Below are positions 30,406 through 39,815 of a stretch of 64,000 nucleotides of DNA, piece after piece. The notes under the pieces were generated by a model. That model was given only the letters and a program-made list of their open reading frames with translations. It did not search any database and had not been told where the DNA came from. Every line of letters starts with the position of its first letter. The first letter of the stretch is position 1. The position numbers and the translations under genes were made by a program. The DNA comes from Histomonas meleagridis (Eukaryota > Parabasalia > Tritrichomonadida > Dientamoebidae), in the NCBI GenBank assembly GCA_020186115.1, contig WSYJ01000144.1:248001-312000 (forward strand), written 5' to 3'.

Positions 30406-32262
30406 TTATATCTGATTCATAAATTTTTCTTCTTTAAAATCTTCGGCAAATGGATCTTCTTTGATATCGGACATTGTCGAACAGTTACCGATTGTATCAA
30501 TTTCGAGCGCATCGCCTTCACTGTGATTTGTTTCTTGTTCCATTTCGTTCGTTTTCTTGTTTCTCAATCGAACCAATAATACAACTAACAATGATATGAT
30601 AACAATTACTACAATTGTTACGCACACTGAAATGATAATAACTTTCGTTTGTGACTCATTCGGCTGCGAATCACTGACATAAAAAAGTGTATAAAAATTC
30701 GAATAATAAATATAAATCGTCGAATACGAAATTACAACATACTCATAGAATATGAAAGAAGTGTGAAAATATGCAAACAATGAATCAATGTATGAAATCG
30801 TGTATGTGCCTGTGAGCGTTGAATAATAAATAGTTAATGTTTGTGTATGCAATATTGAACGTGTTAAAATAAATGAATTAGAAAATGTAATTATACCTGA
30901 AGCCGAAACACTTGTCGTATCTGACGTAAATATTGTGTCTGATGCATTAAATGTATTCGATTGCGAAAATGTATTTGACTCTGTATATGTATTCGACTGT
31001 GCGAATGTGCATGTTCTTATTGGCGAACATCCATCAATTACTTCTGTGCTTATATATAAATTACCGAAAGTTCCTTCAATGTAATTATTTAACACCATAA
31101 CAGATGTTGCTGATATATTATAAAAAGCATTTTCTCCAAAACTTGGCTCTTTTGTTCCATAAAAATAAATACATTTTAAACTCATGCAAAATGCAAATGC
31201 ATAATTCCCAATTTCTTTCACATTATTTCCAATGATAACAGTTTCCAAATTAGAACAGTTATAAAAAGCTGAAATTCCAATCGATGTAACTGAGTCAGGA
31301 ATTGTGATGTTGGATAATTTGGAACATAATGCAAATGCAGAACCACCAATTTCTTGAACATTATTACCAATGATAACAGTTTCCAAATTGGAGCAATTAG
31401 AAAAAGATGAAATTCCAATCGATGTAACTGAGTCAGGAATTGTGATGTTGGACAATTTTATGCATGACGCAAATGCAGAACCTCCAATTTCTATCAAATT
31501 ATTTCCAATGATAACAGTTTCCAAATTATAACAATTTGAAAAAGCCGAACCCCCAATCGATGTAACTGCGTCTCCAATGCGGACATATTCCAAAAGCGGC
31601 CATTCACTGAATTCGCCAGATGAAATTGTAACATTACCCAAAATAATTACATGAATGACAGAATCTGAATATTCATTTGTAAAATCACTTTCATTATATA
31701 TTAAAAGTGTTCCATTACCATCGTATTTTGATGTTGATAAGGAAATTAATATAACAATAAAAGGAAATATTTTGTTATTTGAGTTTTTTGTTTTGTGATT
31801 TATTCTTATGAAAAATGGAAATGTTTTATGAAGCATTAAAAAGAAAAATAATAAAAACATTAATGTGAAGAAGTGTTTGATGAGTGTTATATTGAGATGA
31901 TAGAATATGTATGAATCATTTGGAAAATCATACGATTCTAAATGAAACAAAAATGGATAAATTGATGAGCATAGCTGCAAAATTAGTGAAGAATTGATAG
32001 AAGAATTTAAGTTAAAGTAATAAAAATTATATGATAATTCTGAAAAAATGGATGAAATTACTTCAAAATCATCACCCGTACGATATAAACATATCATAGA
32101 GAGGTAATTGAATTCTTTGGATGTTGGAAAAATATGAGTTTTGTTTTTTTGAACATTTAAAAATGAATAATTATCATGAAAAAATTTAGGAGTAACACAT
32201 GTATTACAAAAGTGGCACAAGGACGTCGGAAACATGAAGTAAATAAGGAAAATGGTAAACAT
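30406..32262 (-). CDS. BspA-like leucine-rich-repeat surface protein 1
   Basis: The 618-residue frame holds TpLRR/BspA repeats at about 195-375 (units like LETVIIGNNLIEIGGSAF and ITIPDSVTSIG), a Ser/Thr-rich stalk of TFxxSNT repeats (about 415-450), an aromatic-rich region, a membrane segment near 540-563 (VIIISVCVTIVVIVIISLLV) and a cytoplasmic tail with EDPFAEDFKEE. BspA-like proteins form a huge trichomonad surface family linked to adherence. Residues 1-142, before an internal Met (31836) and a second hydrophobic stretch, are unusual and may be an upstream extension. The tail matches that of the gene at 34089. The first LRR units are near-copies of each other. Confidence 0.88.
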   Translation of the reverse strand: MFTIFLIYFMFPTSLCHFCNTCVTPKFFHDNYSFLNVQKNKTHIFPTSKEFNYLSMICLYRTGDDFEVISSIFSELSYNFYYFNLNSSINSSLILQLCSSIYPFLFHLESYDFPNDSYIFYHLNITLIKHFFTLMFLLFFFLMLHKTFPFFIRINHKTKNSNNKIFPFIVILISLSTSKYDGNGTLLIYNESDFTNEYSDSVIHVIILGNVTISSGEFSEWPLLEYVRIGDAVTSIGGSAFSNCYNLETVIIGNNLIEIGGSAFASCIKLSNITIPDSVTSIGISSFSNCSNLETVIIGNNVQEIGGSAFALCSKLSNITIPDSVTSIGISAFYNCSNLETVIIGNNVKEIGNYAFAFCMSLKCIYFYGTKEPSFGENAFYNISATSVMVLNNYIEGTFGNLYISTEVIDGCSPIRTCTFAQSNTYTESNTFSQSNTFNASDTIFTSDTTSVSASGIITFSNSFILTRSILHTQTLTIYYSTLTGTYTISYIDSLFAYFHTSFIFYEYVVISYSTIYIYYSNFYTLFYVSDSQPNESQTKVIIISVCVTIVVIVIISLLVVLLVRLRNKKTNEMEQETNHSEGDALEIDTIGNCSTMSDIKEDPFAEDFKEEKFMNQI

Positions 32263-32645
32263 TTGGGTTCCTGAAAATAAGGTTTAAATAAATCAGTCAA
32301 AAGCAAAATCTAATGATTGTCAGATGGAAATTGTGATTGTGCATAAGATAAAATGGTTTAAATGAGCTTTTTTTAGTTTGGGAACATAAAAAACATTGGA
32401 CAAAGCACTCTCATTATAGCAAGGTGATAATATTGAAAGTTTTCTATAAAACAGCTCTATTTTGCAATCTGAAAATATTCATTGAACCAGAAGATAACTG
32501 TAAGAAACATTTTGGGTATCGTACGTTATCTTTTGATCGTCGCCAACTAACAACCGCTATCTAAACCACACAATGATCGACGATAAAAAGTGTCAAATAA
32601 AATCAAATTTATTTTCTCAAGTAAAATTGTTCTCCATTATAACTT
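32263..32645. other. Intergenic region
   Basis: AT-rich flank between the BspA-like gene and the BAR/SH3-like gene. A plus-strand frame at 32573-32830 overlaps the latter's 3' end and looks non-coding. Nothing else was recognised. Confidence 0.4.
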
Positions 32646-33713
32646 TTAATTCACTTTCTCTAATGCCGTTTTTGGTATTAATGCTACACATTCATTTACG
32701 TCCTTACATAAGAAACAATCTCCTTCTTCGCCTACTCCCACCACCAAGTCGCCGCACTTTGCTTTCAAGTGTGTTCTTGGTCCTTCGGTATAATCCCTTT
32801 TCAGCTTATAAATTGCTTTTCCTTGTTTAACATCGTCAGGATATAATTGCTCCGGTTTAAGTAAATGTGTTATAGCTGGGTTAATATATATCATCTGGTA
32901 TTTAGGATCGGCTTCAGCTGATGGCATAAAACTAAAATCTTTGAGCTTGTTGACATCTTCATTAATTGGAACATGATGTATTGCTGTAAAGAATTCAGCT
33001 TTGCCTTCGGAGAGCTTAGTGGCGACCTTCTTTAGCGTTTCGGCAAGGTTTAGGATGAATTGTTGCATTTTGTCAGATCGCCACATTTCAAGATCTTCAT
33101 ATTCAGTAAGGATTTGTTCCATTTTAAGAGAGGTTTCGGCTGTGACTGATTCTAATGCAGCATGGGATTCAAGAGCTGTCTTTTTGGCTTTGACAAATAC
33201 ATCTACTAATTTCTTATTTCCTTTGTTTCGAGCTGATTCACCTGATTGGACATAAGCTTTATAGTCTTTGTCATACTTATTTCGTGCTTCTGTGTATGTA
33301 TCAAGTGCCTTTTGATATGTGTCGAGGATTTCAGTAAACTTAGTATCATATTCATGCAAATCATGCTCAAGCTTTTGTGTTGCTTCTTCCTTAAGAATGG
33401 TGCTTGTAAAGGTAAAGGCAGGAATTTGTGCTAAGGAGGTTGAAGCAATATGTGGAAATGCTTTACCAAGTTCAGTTAAAACGCCATTTGGATCAAGAGT
33501 TATATGTGGACCCTTTTGAGATGCTTGTTTTTTTTCTGCTTTTGGAGAATATTCAGCTGTGAATTGAGTTAATTGTGTAATCATTTCTTCAAGGTTTCCA
33601 GTAAAATGATTGAAAAATTCAATCATTTTCTGGTAGATGCCAAGTGTTTCAGCCTTGGTTTCCCTTAAAACATCGATTAGCTCGGGATATGTTTTAAATG
33701 ATGCTGCTGCCAT
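32646..33713 (-). CDS. BAR-like domain plus C-terminal SH3-like domain
   Basis: From the ATG at 33713 the product has 355 residues. About 1-235 form long helices with the spacing of an F-BAR/IMD dimer (for example ILDTYQKALDTYTEARNKYD), which bends membranes. The last 60 residues resemble an SH3 fold (AIYKLKRDYTEGP, LKAKCGDLVVGVGEEGD, CVALIPKTALEKV), which binds proline motifs. Proteins of this layout link curved membranes to actin during endocytosis and pseudopod formation. The longer start (33740) adds nine hydrophobic residues and is less likely. It lies between two BspA-like genes, but a functional link is not shown. Confidence 0.75.
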   Translation of the reverse strand: MAAASFKTYPELIDVLRETKAETLGIYQKMIEFFNHFTGNLEEMITQLTQFTAEYSPKAEKKQASQKGPHITLDPNGVLTELGKAFPHIASTSLAQIPAFTFTSTILKEEATQKLEHDLHEYDTKFTEILDTYQKALDTYTEARNKYDKDYKAYVQSGESARNKGNKKLVDVFVKAKKTALESHAALESVTAETSLKMEQILTEYEDLEMWRSDKMQQFILNLAETLKKVATKLSEGKAEFFTAIHHVPINEDVNKLKDFSFMPSAEADPKYQMIYINPAITHLLKPEQLYPDDVKQGKAIYKLKRDYTEGPRTHLKAKCGDLVVGVGEEGDCFLCKDVNECVALIPKTALEKVN

Positions 33714-34088
33714 AAGGAAAATTATTTGTAAAGTACACAATATTCAATACTTTTTGATAGTTTCAAATTGTCAATGCGGTTAGAGCTGTAAGGAGTGTTA
33801 AATAACCCCATTTTATCTGGTTTTTAATGAAAGCAATTTATGTACATATATAATACATTAATAACATTTATCCCGCAAATGTATGAAACTTAAATTCAGT
33901 AATATTTATTGAATAGAAATGTTTATTATGTTTTGAATTCTTTATAAAATTAAAATGGTCAGGAAAATCAAAATATTTAAAAATTTATCAATTTTTATCA
34001 AATGAAAATTACTATTTCTTATTCTGAATCATTCGAAATATTGTTTGAAAAATAATATTAATATTCTGTTTATTAAATAAGACTTGTA
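33714..34088. other. Intergenic region
   Basis: AT-rich 5' flank of the BAR/SH3-like gene and 3' flank of the second BspA-like gene. No feature was recognised. Confidence 0.4.
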
Positions 34089-36122
34089 TCATATATGAAC
34101 AACAATATTATCTTCCTTGAAATCTTTAGCAAACGGATCTTCTTCAATATTATTCTTCGAAAAATCAATAGAAAAATTGTTCGTTTCAAGTACATTTTCT
34201 ATTTCTTCATTATAATTCGATTCTTCGTAATTTTTTATTCTTTTGTTTCGAAGTCGAATTAATATTATAACAAGTATTGAAACAACAATAATTACTCCAA
34301 GCATTACTCCAATAATAATATAAATATATGTACTGTCTTCTTCATTCTTTTCATGCTGTTCATAAAAAATATAAAAATCTGAATAATATGTAAAATGCTT
34401 GGAATAAATAACAACTGTATAATCATAAAATATAATTGATGTTGGAATATATGTAAATGTTGAATTAATATTCGTAAGAACAAATGAATTGAAATATGAA
34501 ATATAAATACTTAATGTTTGTGTAAATGATAAAATATATGTTAATGAATATGAATGTGTTAAAGTTACATAAGATGAATATGTTTCTGTAAATGTGATAT
34601 ATGATGAAAATGTATTCGATTTAGTAAATGTATTTGATTTAGCGAATGTACTACTTTGTGTAAATGTTTGTGTTTTAGGAAGACACTCATCGATTGTTGC
34701 TTTGGTAACGTTTAAATCTCCGAATGTTTCATTTTGATACGCTTCATTTACCATAACTGTTGTGGCTAAAACATCATTAAAACAATTACTCCCAAAATCT
34801 GGAGAAGTATCACCATAAAAATAAATACATTTCAGTGATAAACAAGAAGAAAATGCAGTACCACTAATATATTCCACATTTTCTCCAATGATAATTGTTT
34901 CTAATTGTTTACATCTATCAAAAGTTCTTAATGGAATCTCTATAATAGTCTTTGGAATTACGAAACTTGTAAATACACAATCACAGAATGCAACCATCTC
35001 AATTCTATTTACATTAGTTCCAAATGAAATTGATAATAAATTTGTGCATGAATAAAATGCATATGATTCGATTGAAGTAACTGATTCTGGAATTTGAAAT
35101 GCTTCGCCATTTTTTCCATTTGGATAACTGATGAGTTTTGTAATTTTTTTATCATATATAACACCATCATTTTCATAATTAGAGAAATATTGATTTTCTT
35201 CAGGTATTTTTAAGTGTTGAAGACTATTACAGCGAATAAATGGATTATATGATATTGAAGAAAGTGTGGTTGGAATTATAACATCTTTAAGATTATTACA
35301 ATATTGAAATAGAAAAGATCCCAATGTTTGAACACCTTCTCCTAAAAATACACTTTGAAGAGAAGTACATCTAATAAAAACATTTTGTCCAACTGTTGTG
35401 AGAGGACTTTTAATTGTTACATTCTGTAATGAAGAACAAGATTCAAATACATATTCTCCAATATTTGTAATATTTCTACCAAATGAAATATTTTCTAATT
35501 TATCACAATAAGAAAATGCATATGATCCAATTGAAGTTACAGTGTCACTAATCACAGCTGTAATCAATGAACTCCATTGAGAAAAAGCACGATTTGGAAT
35601 TGAAGTTATTCCATATGATATGTTAACATGCTTCGTATTACTTTGATAATCATCTGTAAATTCACTCGAATTAGTGATAGTTAATGTTAATGTTTCATTA
35701 TCAAAAAATTGTATTGAATGAGAAAAAAAGAAAATAAATATAATGAACATAAATTTTACATTCGTTTTCACTTTGATATGATGTTTAATTAAGTCATATT
35801 TTGTCAATATATAAATTATGAATATTAATATCAATGAAAATATATAAAAAAACAAAGATGAAAAAAGAAAAGATAAATATTTTCTCAATTGTTTGAAATA
35901 AACAAGTAATTTTTGCGAACTAAAACTCTTAACAGAATGAAAAATATATGATTCTTGAAAAAATACATCTAAGTAGATATGACAGAAAATTTTTTTTTGC
36001 ATGCTTATGTTGGCAATATGAGAATTTTCTTTTGTTATATTTTGTGTAAAATTGTATGTATACTTATAAGAATAATCTCTAATTGTCATTTGCAATGTTA
36101 CCAACATGAAAGTTCCCAACAT
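34089..36122 (-). CDS. BspA-like leucine-rich-repeat surface protein 2
   Basis: The 677-residue frame has a signal-like segment at 125-140 (MFIIFIFFFSHSIQFF, ATG at 35750). TpLRR units follow at about 165-460 (VTSIGSYAFSYCDKLENISF and similar), then TFxxSNTF stalk repeats (about 480-520), a membrane segment near 610-630 (YIIIGVMLGVIIVVSILVII) and a tail ending EEDPFAKDFKEDNIVVHI. The tail motif DPFAxDFKE is shared with the gene at 30406. If translation starts at 36122, 124 extra residues with another membrane segment precede the signal-like segment. The middle LRRs include a non-canonical insert (YENDGVIYDKKITKLISYP) that also occurs in the gene at 51048. Confidence 0.88.
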   Translation of the reverse strand: MLGTFMLVTLQMTIRDYSYKYTYNFTQNITKENSHIANISMQKKIFCHIYLDVFFQESYIFHSVKSFSSQKLLVYFKQLRKYLSFLFSSLFFYIFSLILIFIIYILTKYDLIKHHIKVKTNVKFMFIIFIFFFSHSIQFFDNETLTLTITNSSEFTDDYQSNTKHVNISYGITSIPNRAFSQWSSLITAVISDTVTSIGSYAFSYCDKLENISFGRNITNIGEYVFESCSSLQNVTIKSPLTTVGQNVFIRCTSLQSVFLGEGVQTLGSFLFQYCNNLKDVIIPTTLSSISYNPFIRCNSLQHLKIPEENQYFSNYENDGVIYDKKITKLISYPNGKNGEAFQIPESVTSIESYAFYSCTNLLSISFGTNVNRIEMVAFCDCVFTSFVIPKTIIEIPLRTFDRCKQLETIIIGENVEYISGTAFSSCLSLKCIYFYGDTSPDFGSNCFNDVLATTVMVNEAYQNETFGDLNVTKATIDECLPKTQTFTQSSTFAKSNTFTKSNTFSSYITFTETYSSYVTLTHSYSLTYILSFTQTLSIYISYFNSFVLTNINSTFTYIPTSIIFYDYTVVIYSKHFTYYSDFYIFYEQHEKNEEDSTYIYIIIGVMLGVIIVVSILVIILIRLRNKRIKNYEESNYNEEIENVLETNNFSIDFSKNNIEEDPFAKDFKEDNIVVHI

Positions 36123-36687
36123 TTTATGGGAAATATAAACACGTCACTTATTCAAAACAATCAAATAAACGGCTTCAAATTGATGGTTTGATCAAACTTT
36201 TTGATAGAACGATAAAAACAACCAATCCCATTTTCAGATGATTTACAGTTAAAACTAACCCTTTGACAGGCCGATTAAACATTCAAAAATATTGCCAATC
36301 AATTTTACTATTAGAGGATATAACTAACCACAAGGAAGCAAGTGCAACTTTTTTATATCATTATCAGCATCAAGCACAGCTATAACCATGAAGTGGAGAC
36401 TCATATGACCATTACCAGTACACCTTCACTTTAAACCGTCATGAATAAACGTACATTTTATTTTTCTGGATTTTGTAATTTTACATCAAAAGTGACAATG
36501 TAATAAATTATCAGTTCAGTTTAATGCAATATCCAATGAATCAACACAAAGACTACAAAAACATACAAACACATAACAAACCATCAAACTCCGCAATACG
36601 TCTGAACATTGAACATGTCACACTTACTTCTATTTTCCTTTTAACGATTTATATATCAGAAAATTATTTACTCACTTACACATTATT
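36123..36687. other. Intergenic region
   Basis: AT-rich. TAAACGG occurs at 36166-36172, 44 bp outside the BspA-like frame but in opposite orientation. The kinase 3' end lies at the right. A plus-strand frame at 36524-36778 overlaps that 3' end and is not supported. Confidence 0.4.
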
Positions 36688-39171
36688 TCACTGCTGTAAT
36701 GATCTCTTTATAATGTTCACGTACGGGGTCATGTTTGCGTACTTCTCGAGCTGCTCGAGGTATCTTTCTATTCCGTAGTTCCTCAGCACTGCTACGCTCT
36801 TTCTGTGCACGCTGAGCGTTGCCAGTGCAGAGAGGCTCGGCAATGTGTAGTCGCTTACCTGCGCCACGAGCTGTATCATGTACGGGACGTACAGCAGGAA
36901 GTCCTCCACGAAGCACGTCCGCGAGATCAAGTCGATGAGTGTCAACGACGTCTTCACTGCGACTCCGCTGTTTAGCATTGGGACCTTCTTCAAGTAGCTT
37001 TGGAAGAACTGCGCGTCGCTTAACGACTCGTAAAACTTCGGGTTCACTTTCCCGATCTTAAATACGATTTGTATCACCATTTCGATTGACTCTACTTGAT
37101 TCATTTCGACGATTTCGGTCAACAATTGACATATTCCATTTGATTTCGAGATCGGTTCAATGTTATCATTTTCACATAATAATAAACATAAAATCCCAAT
37201 TCGATGTTGTAATGGTATTGTAGTTTCGTTCCAAGGGAAGTTAACTAATCCTTGTTGTATACGCTTATCTCTGCATATGTAATTGTAGATGATATATATT
37301 GATTCTTGACGTGTTGATAATAATGATATTAATGCGTTAATTAATTCGTCATTAACAAATGAAGAATCTTGTTGACGTAATAAATATGAAATTACGTAAT
37401 CTTGAAGTTGTCGATTTTGTAAATGTTGGACTAATATATTGATTGGTATTAATGTATTAGTATCAAAGAAATCACAGATAAAACTATACGCATTCTTAAC
37501 AATTTCAATGTCTTCAGATTCTAATAATTTGATCATAATAGGTATAACATATTCAAGTCGATATTGCGCAAATTGGGGATATTGTTGACATAAATAATGT
37601 AACGATTGACATAACTCAATACCTGCAAATAATAATTGTTCCGAATTAGAGATAATATAATCAGCGACTTCCCAATTATTTGAAACTTTATCAAAAACTA
37701 TTAAACTATTCGATAAGATTCGAACTAATGGTCGTGAATATGTTGATAAATATGGATTAATCTTCTTAAGTAATTTGGTGTCTATAGCTTGTGGTATCTT
37801 TGATGTTGTATATAATAAAATCTTCATTGTAATTAATGCAAATAAATGATTAAATGATAACTTGGTATATATACCACTATCAACAAATTCTTGTAAGATG
37901 TGGTCGTCTTGTCGTATAAGCTTGTTTAACTCGGTTAATATGAGAACCATCGTCTGATCAGGAATAGTACGCTTCTTGAAGAGAGGCTCTATCGTACGGA
38001 AGAAAAGTGACGCATTGTCGACGGTTGTGATGCCGATAAGAAGTTTGAATTTGCTCTCAAAATCGGGTGAAGTCGGATCAGGCAACTTGTCGAAGTACGA
38101 TGTAGGATCAAGTAACGCTTGCTGCGCTTCACGCCTCATGTGACGTCGTTGTTGTGTGGTAAAGTTACTTTCATCATCTGGCGATATTTGTTTCTTCTTA
38201 TGCGCAATTTTGGCGGCTTGACTAGAAAGTGGTGCTGGCCTTTCTTTGGGTTTCTCTTTACTTGATGACGCTGGCGTTGGTTTAAAGTCATTGTTAAGAA
38301 AGAGATCAATATCATTGACATTTGTTCCAGGAAACATAACTTTCTTATGCGTAAAGCGCCTGAGAATTTGCGAAAATGTTAGACGCTTGGTTGGATCAGC
38401 TTGCCATAAATCTTCAATAAATTGGGAAAATTGTTTGGGAGTATCAGATGGAAATTGTGGTCGAAGATTTTGCTTGGTAACAGCTGCTCCAATTTCTAAC
38501 CCACTTAAACCATGGAATGGTGTGGTCTCAGTGAGCATTTCCCAGAGTAAAATTCCGAATGAATAAACATCAACTTTGTTGTCATATTTGCCTCCAACAA
38601 ACAATTCTGGCGCCATCCAATGAGGGCTTCCAACTTCCTTTGTCATAAATTGAGCTTCGTCACTTTCATCTCTTGATAATCCAAAATCACCAATCATTGG
38701 AACATAGTTCCTATTTAAAAGAACATTTGACGACTTTAGATTTCTATGCATGATTCCTTTTTGATGAAGATATGCCATTCCATTTGCAATTCCGATGGCA
38801 ATTTTTGTTTTCATTGTTGGTGTTAATTTTGTATGCTTTTTCTGACGTAAAGCAGCATAGAGACTTCCATTTTCTGCAAATTCCGTAACAATTGCATAAG
38901 GGAATTTAGATGTCCATCCCATGAAAGGAAGAATGTTTGGATGATCGAGACGAACAAGAACTTCAAGCTCTCTACAGAATTGCTTAAGATGTTTTCCCTC
39001 AAGTTTTCGTAAGATAAGTTTCTTGATAGCACAAATTTTTCCAGTAGGTGAATGAAATGCATAGATAACCTCTCCACTTGGTCCTGCACCAAGTGTCTTA
39101 CCAAGGCGAAAATCACTTAGCTTTACAATGTATTTGGAGAGTGATGAAGAAACATGTGCTGATATGCTCAT
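36688..39171 (-). CDS. TKL-type protein kinase with HRN catalytic loop, plus HEAT/ARM C-terminus
   Basis: The 827-residue product has a kinase domain at about 20-285: glycine loop GAGPSGEV (28-35), AIK Lys50, DFG (162-164) and the TKL-like GSPHWMAPEL. The catalytic loop reads HRNLKSSN (142-149), so the proton-accepting Asp of HRD is Asn144. The Lys, Asn149 and DFG needed for ATP binding remain. Such a change usually destroys or greatly weakens kinase activity, making this a likely pseudokinase. A Lys/Pro linker (295-345) is followed by a helical-repeat region to the end. TKL kinases are expanded in trichomonads. The last 300 bp are markedly GC-rich compared with the AT-rich middle. Confidence 0.88.
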   Translation of the reverse strand: MSISAHVSSSLSKYIVKLSDFRLGKTLGAGPSGEVIYAFHSPTGKICAIKKLILRKLEGKHLKQFCRELEVLVRLDHPNILPFMGWTSKFPYAIVTEFAENGSLYAALRQKKHTKLTPTMKTKIAIGIANGMAYLHQKGIMHRNLKSSNVLLNRNYVPMIGDFGLSRDESDEAQFMTKEVGSPHWMAPELFVGGKYDNKVDVYSFGILLWEMLTETTPFHGLSGLEIGAAVTKQNLRPQFPSDTPKQFSQFIEDLWQADPTKRLTFSQILRRFTHKKVMFPGTNVNDIDLFLNNDFKPTPASSSKEKPKERPAPLSSQAAKIAHKKKQISPDDESNFTTQQRRHMRREAQQALLDPTSYFDKLPDPTSPDFESKFKLLIGITTVDNASLFFRTIEPLFKKRTIPDQTMVLILTELNKLIRQDDHILQEFVDSGIYTKLSFNHLFALITMKILLYTTSKIPQAIDTKLLKKINPYLSTYSRPLVRILSNSLIVFDKVSNNWEVADYIISNSEQLLFAGIELCQSLHYLCQQYPQFAQYRLEYVIPIMIKLLESEDIEIVKNAYSFICDFFDTNTLIPINILVQHLQNRQLQDYVISYLLRQQDSSFVNDELINALISLLSTRQESIYIIYNYICRDKRIQQGLVNFPWNETTIPLQHRIGILCLLLCENDNIEPISKSNGICQLLTEIVEMNQVESIEMVIQIVFKIGKVNPKFYESLSDAQFFQSYLKKVPMLNSGVAVKTSLTLIDLISRTCFVEDFLLYVPYMIQLVAQVSDYTLPSLSALATLSVHRKSVAVLRNYGIERYLEQLEKYANMTPYVNIIKRSLQQ

Positions 39172-39815
39172 TGGTTATATTCGAATAATCACAAATCGCT
39201 AATATTTCTGAGGATTCAATATGCGAAATTGAATTTTCTTAAGAAATATTGAAAAACACGAAAAAGTTGCACTTTTTAAATAATGAACGCTAAAGATTAA
39301 CCCATGAAAAAAGTCAATCATAAGTCATTAATTTTCGAAAAAATGGAGGAACACATAACTGGGATTTTTTGGAGGCATTCACTGACATGAATATACAAAC
39401 TTCAAAAAAATGACCATTTGGAAAAATTACCTTCTTTTAGATTAAAAACAAAATCAAAATTGATTCACATCGACACATAATAAAAAAAAAATCAAAATCC
39501 ATATTAGTTTGTTGTTGAATATTTAAACTCAGTGATAAAAATGGAAAAAAAGGTTTTATTGAAAATTCAGGCCAAAAGACCGCAAACATATTCAATACCA
39601 TAACGAAAAAATAATTAAAACGGCGAATTATTAAAAGGACAATAAACGGTCGTATATGAGCAAAATTTGATTTCATTTAGAGCAAAATCTTACGAAGCTC
39701 AATATAAAAGAACTTTTTTTTTAAAAAAAACAGATCAATTAGAAATCTATTTACCGCCATAGTAACATCTTGTATACAAAATGTCTGCCAAAATTAAAAA
39801 AAATATATTTAATAG
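39172..39815. other. Intergenic region with TAAACGG copies
   Basis: AT-rich region between two tandem minus-strand genes. It holds TAAACGGTCG at 39643 and AAAACGGCG near 39618, both on the plus strand and so opposite to the flanking genes. No plus-strand gene follows them. A 79-codon minus frame (39437-39676) is unsupported. Confidence 0.45.
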
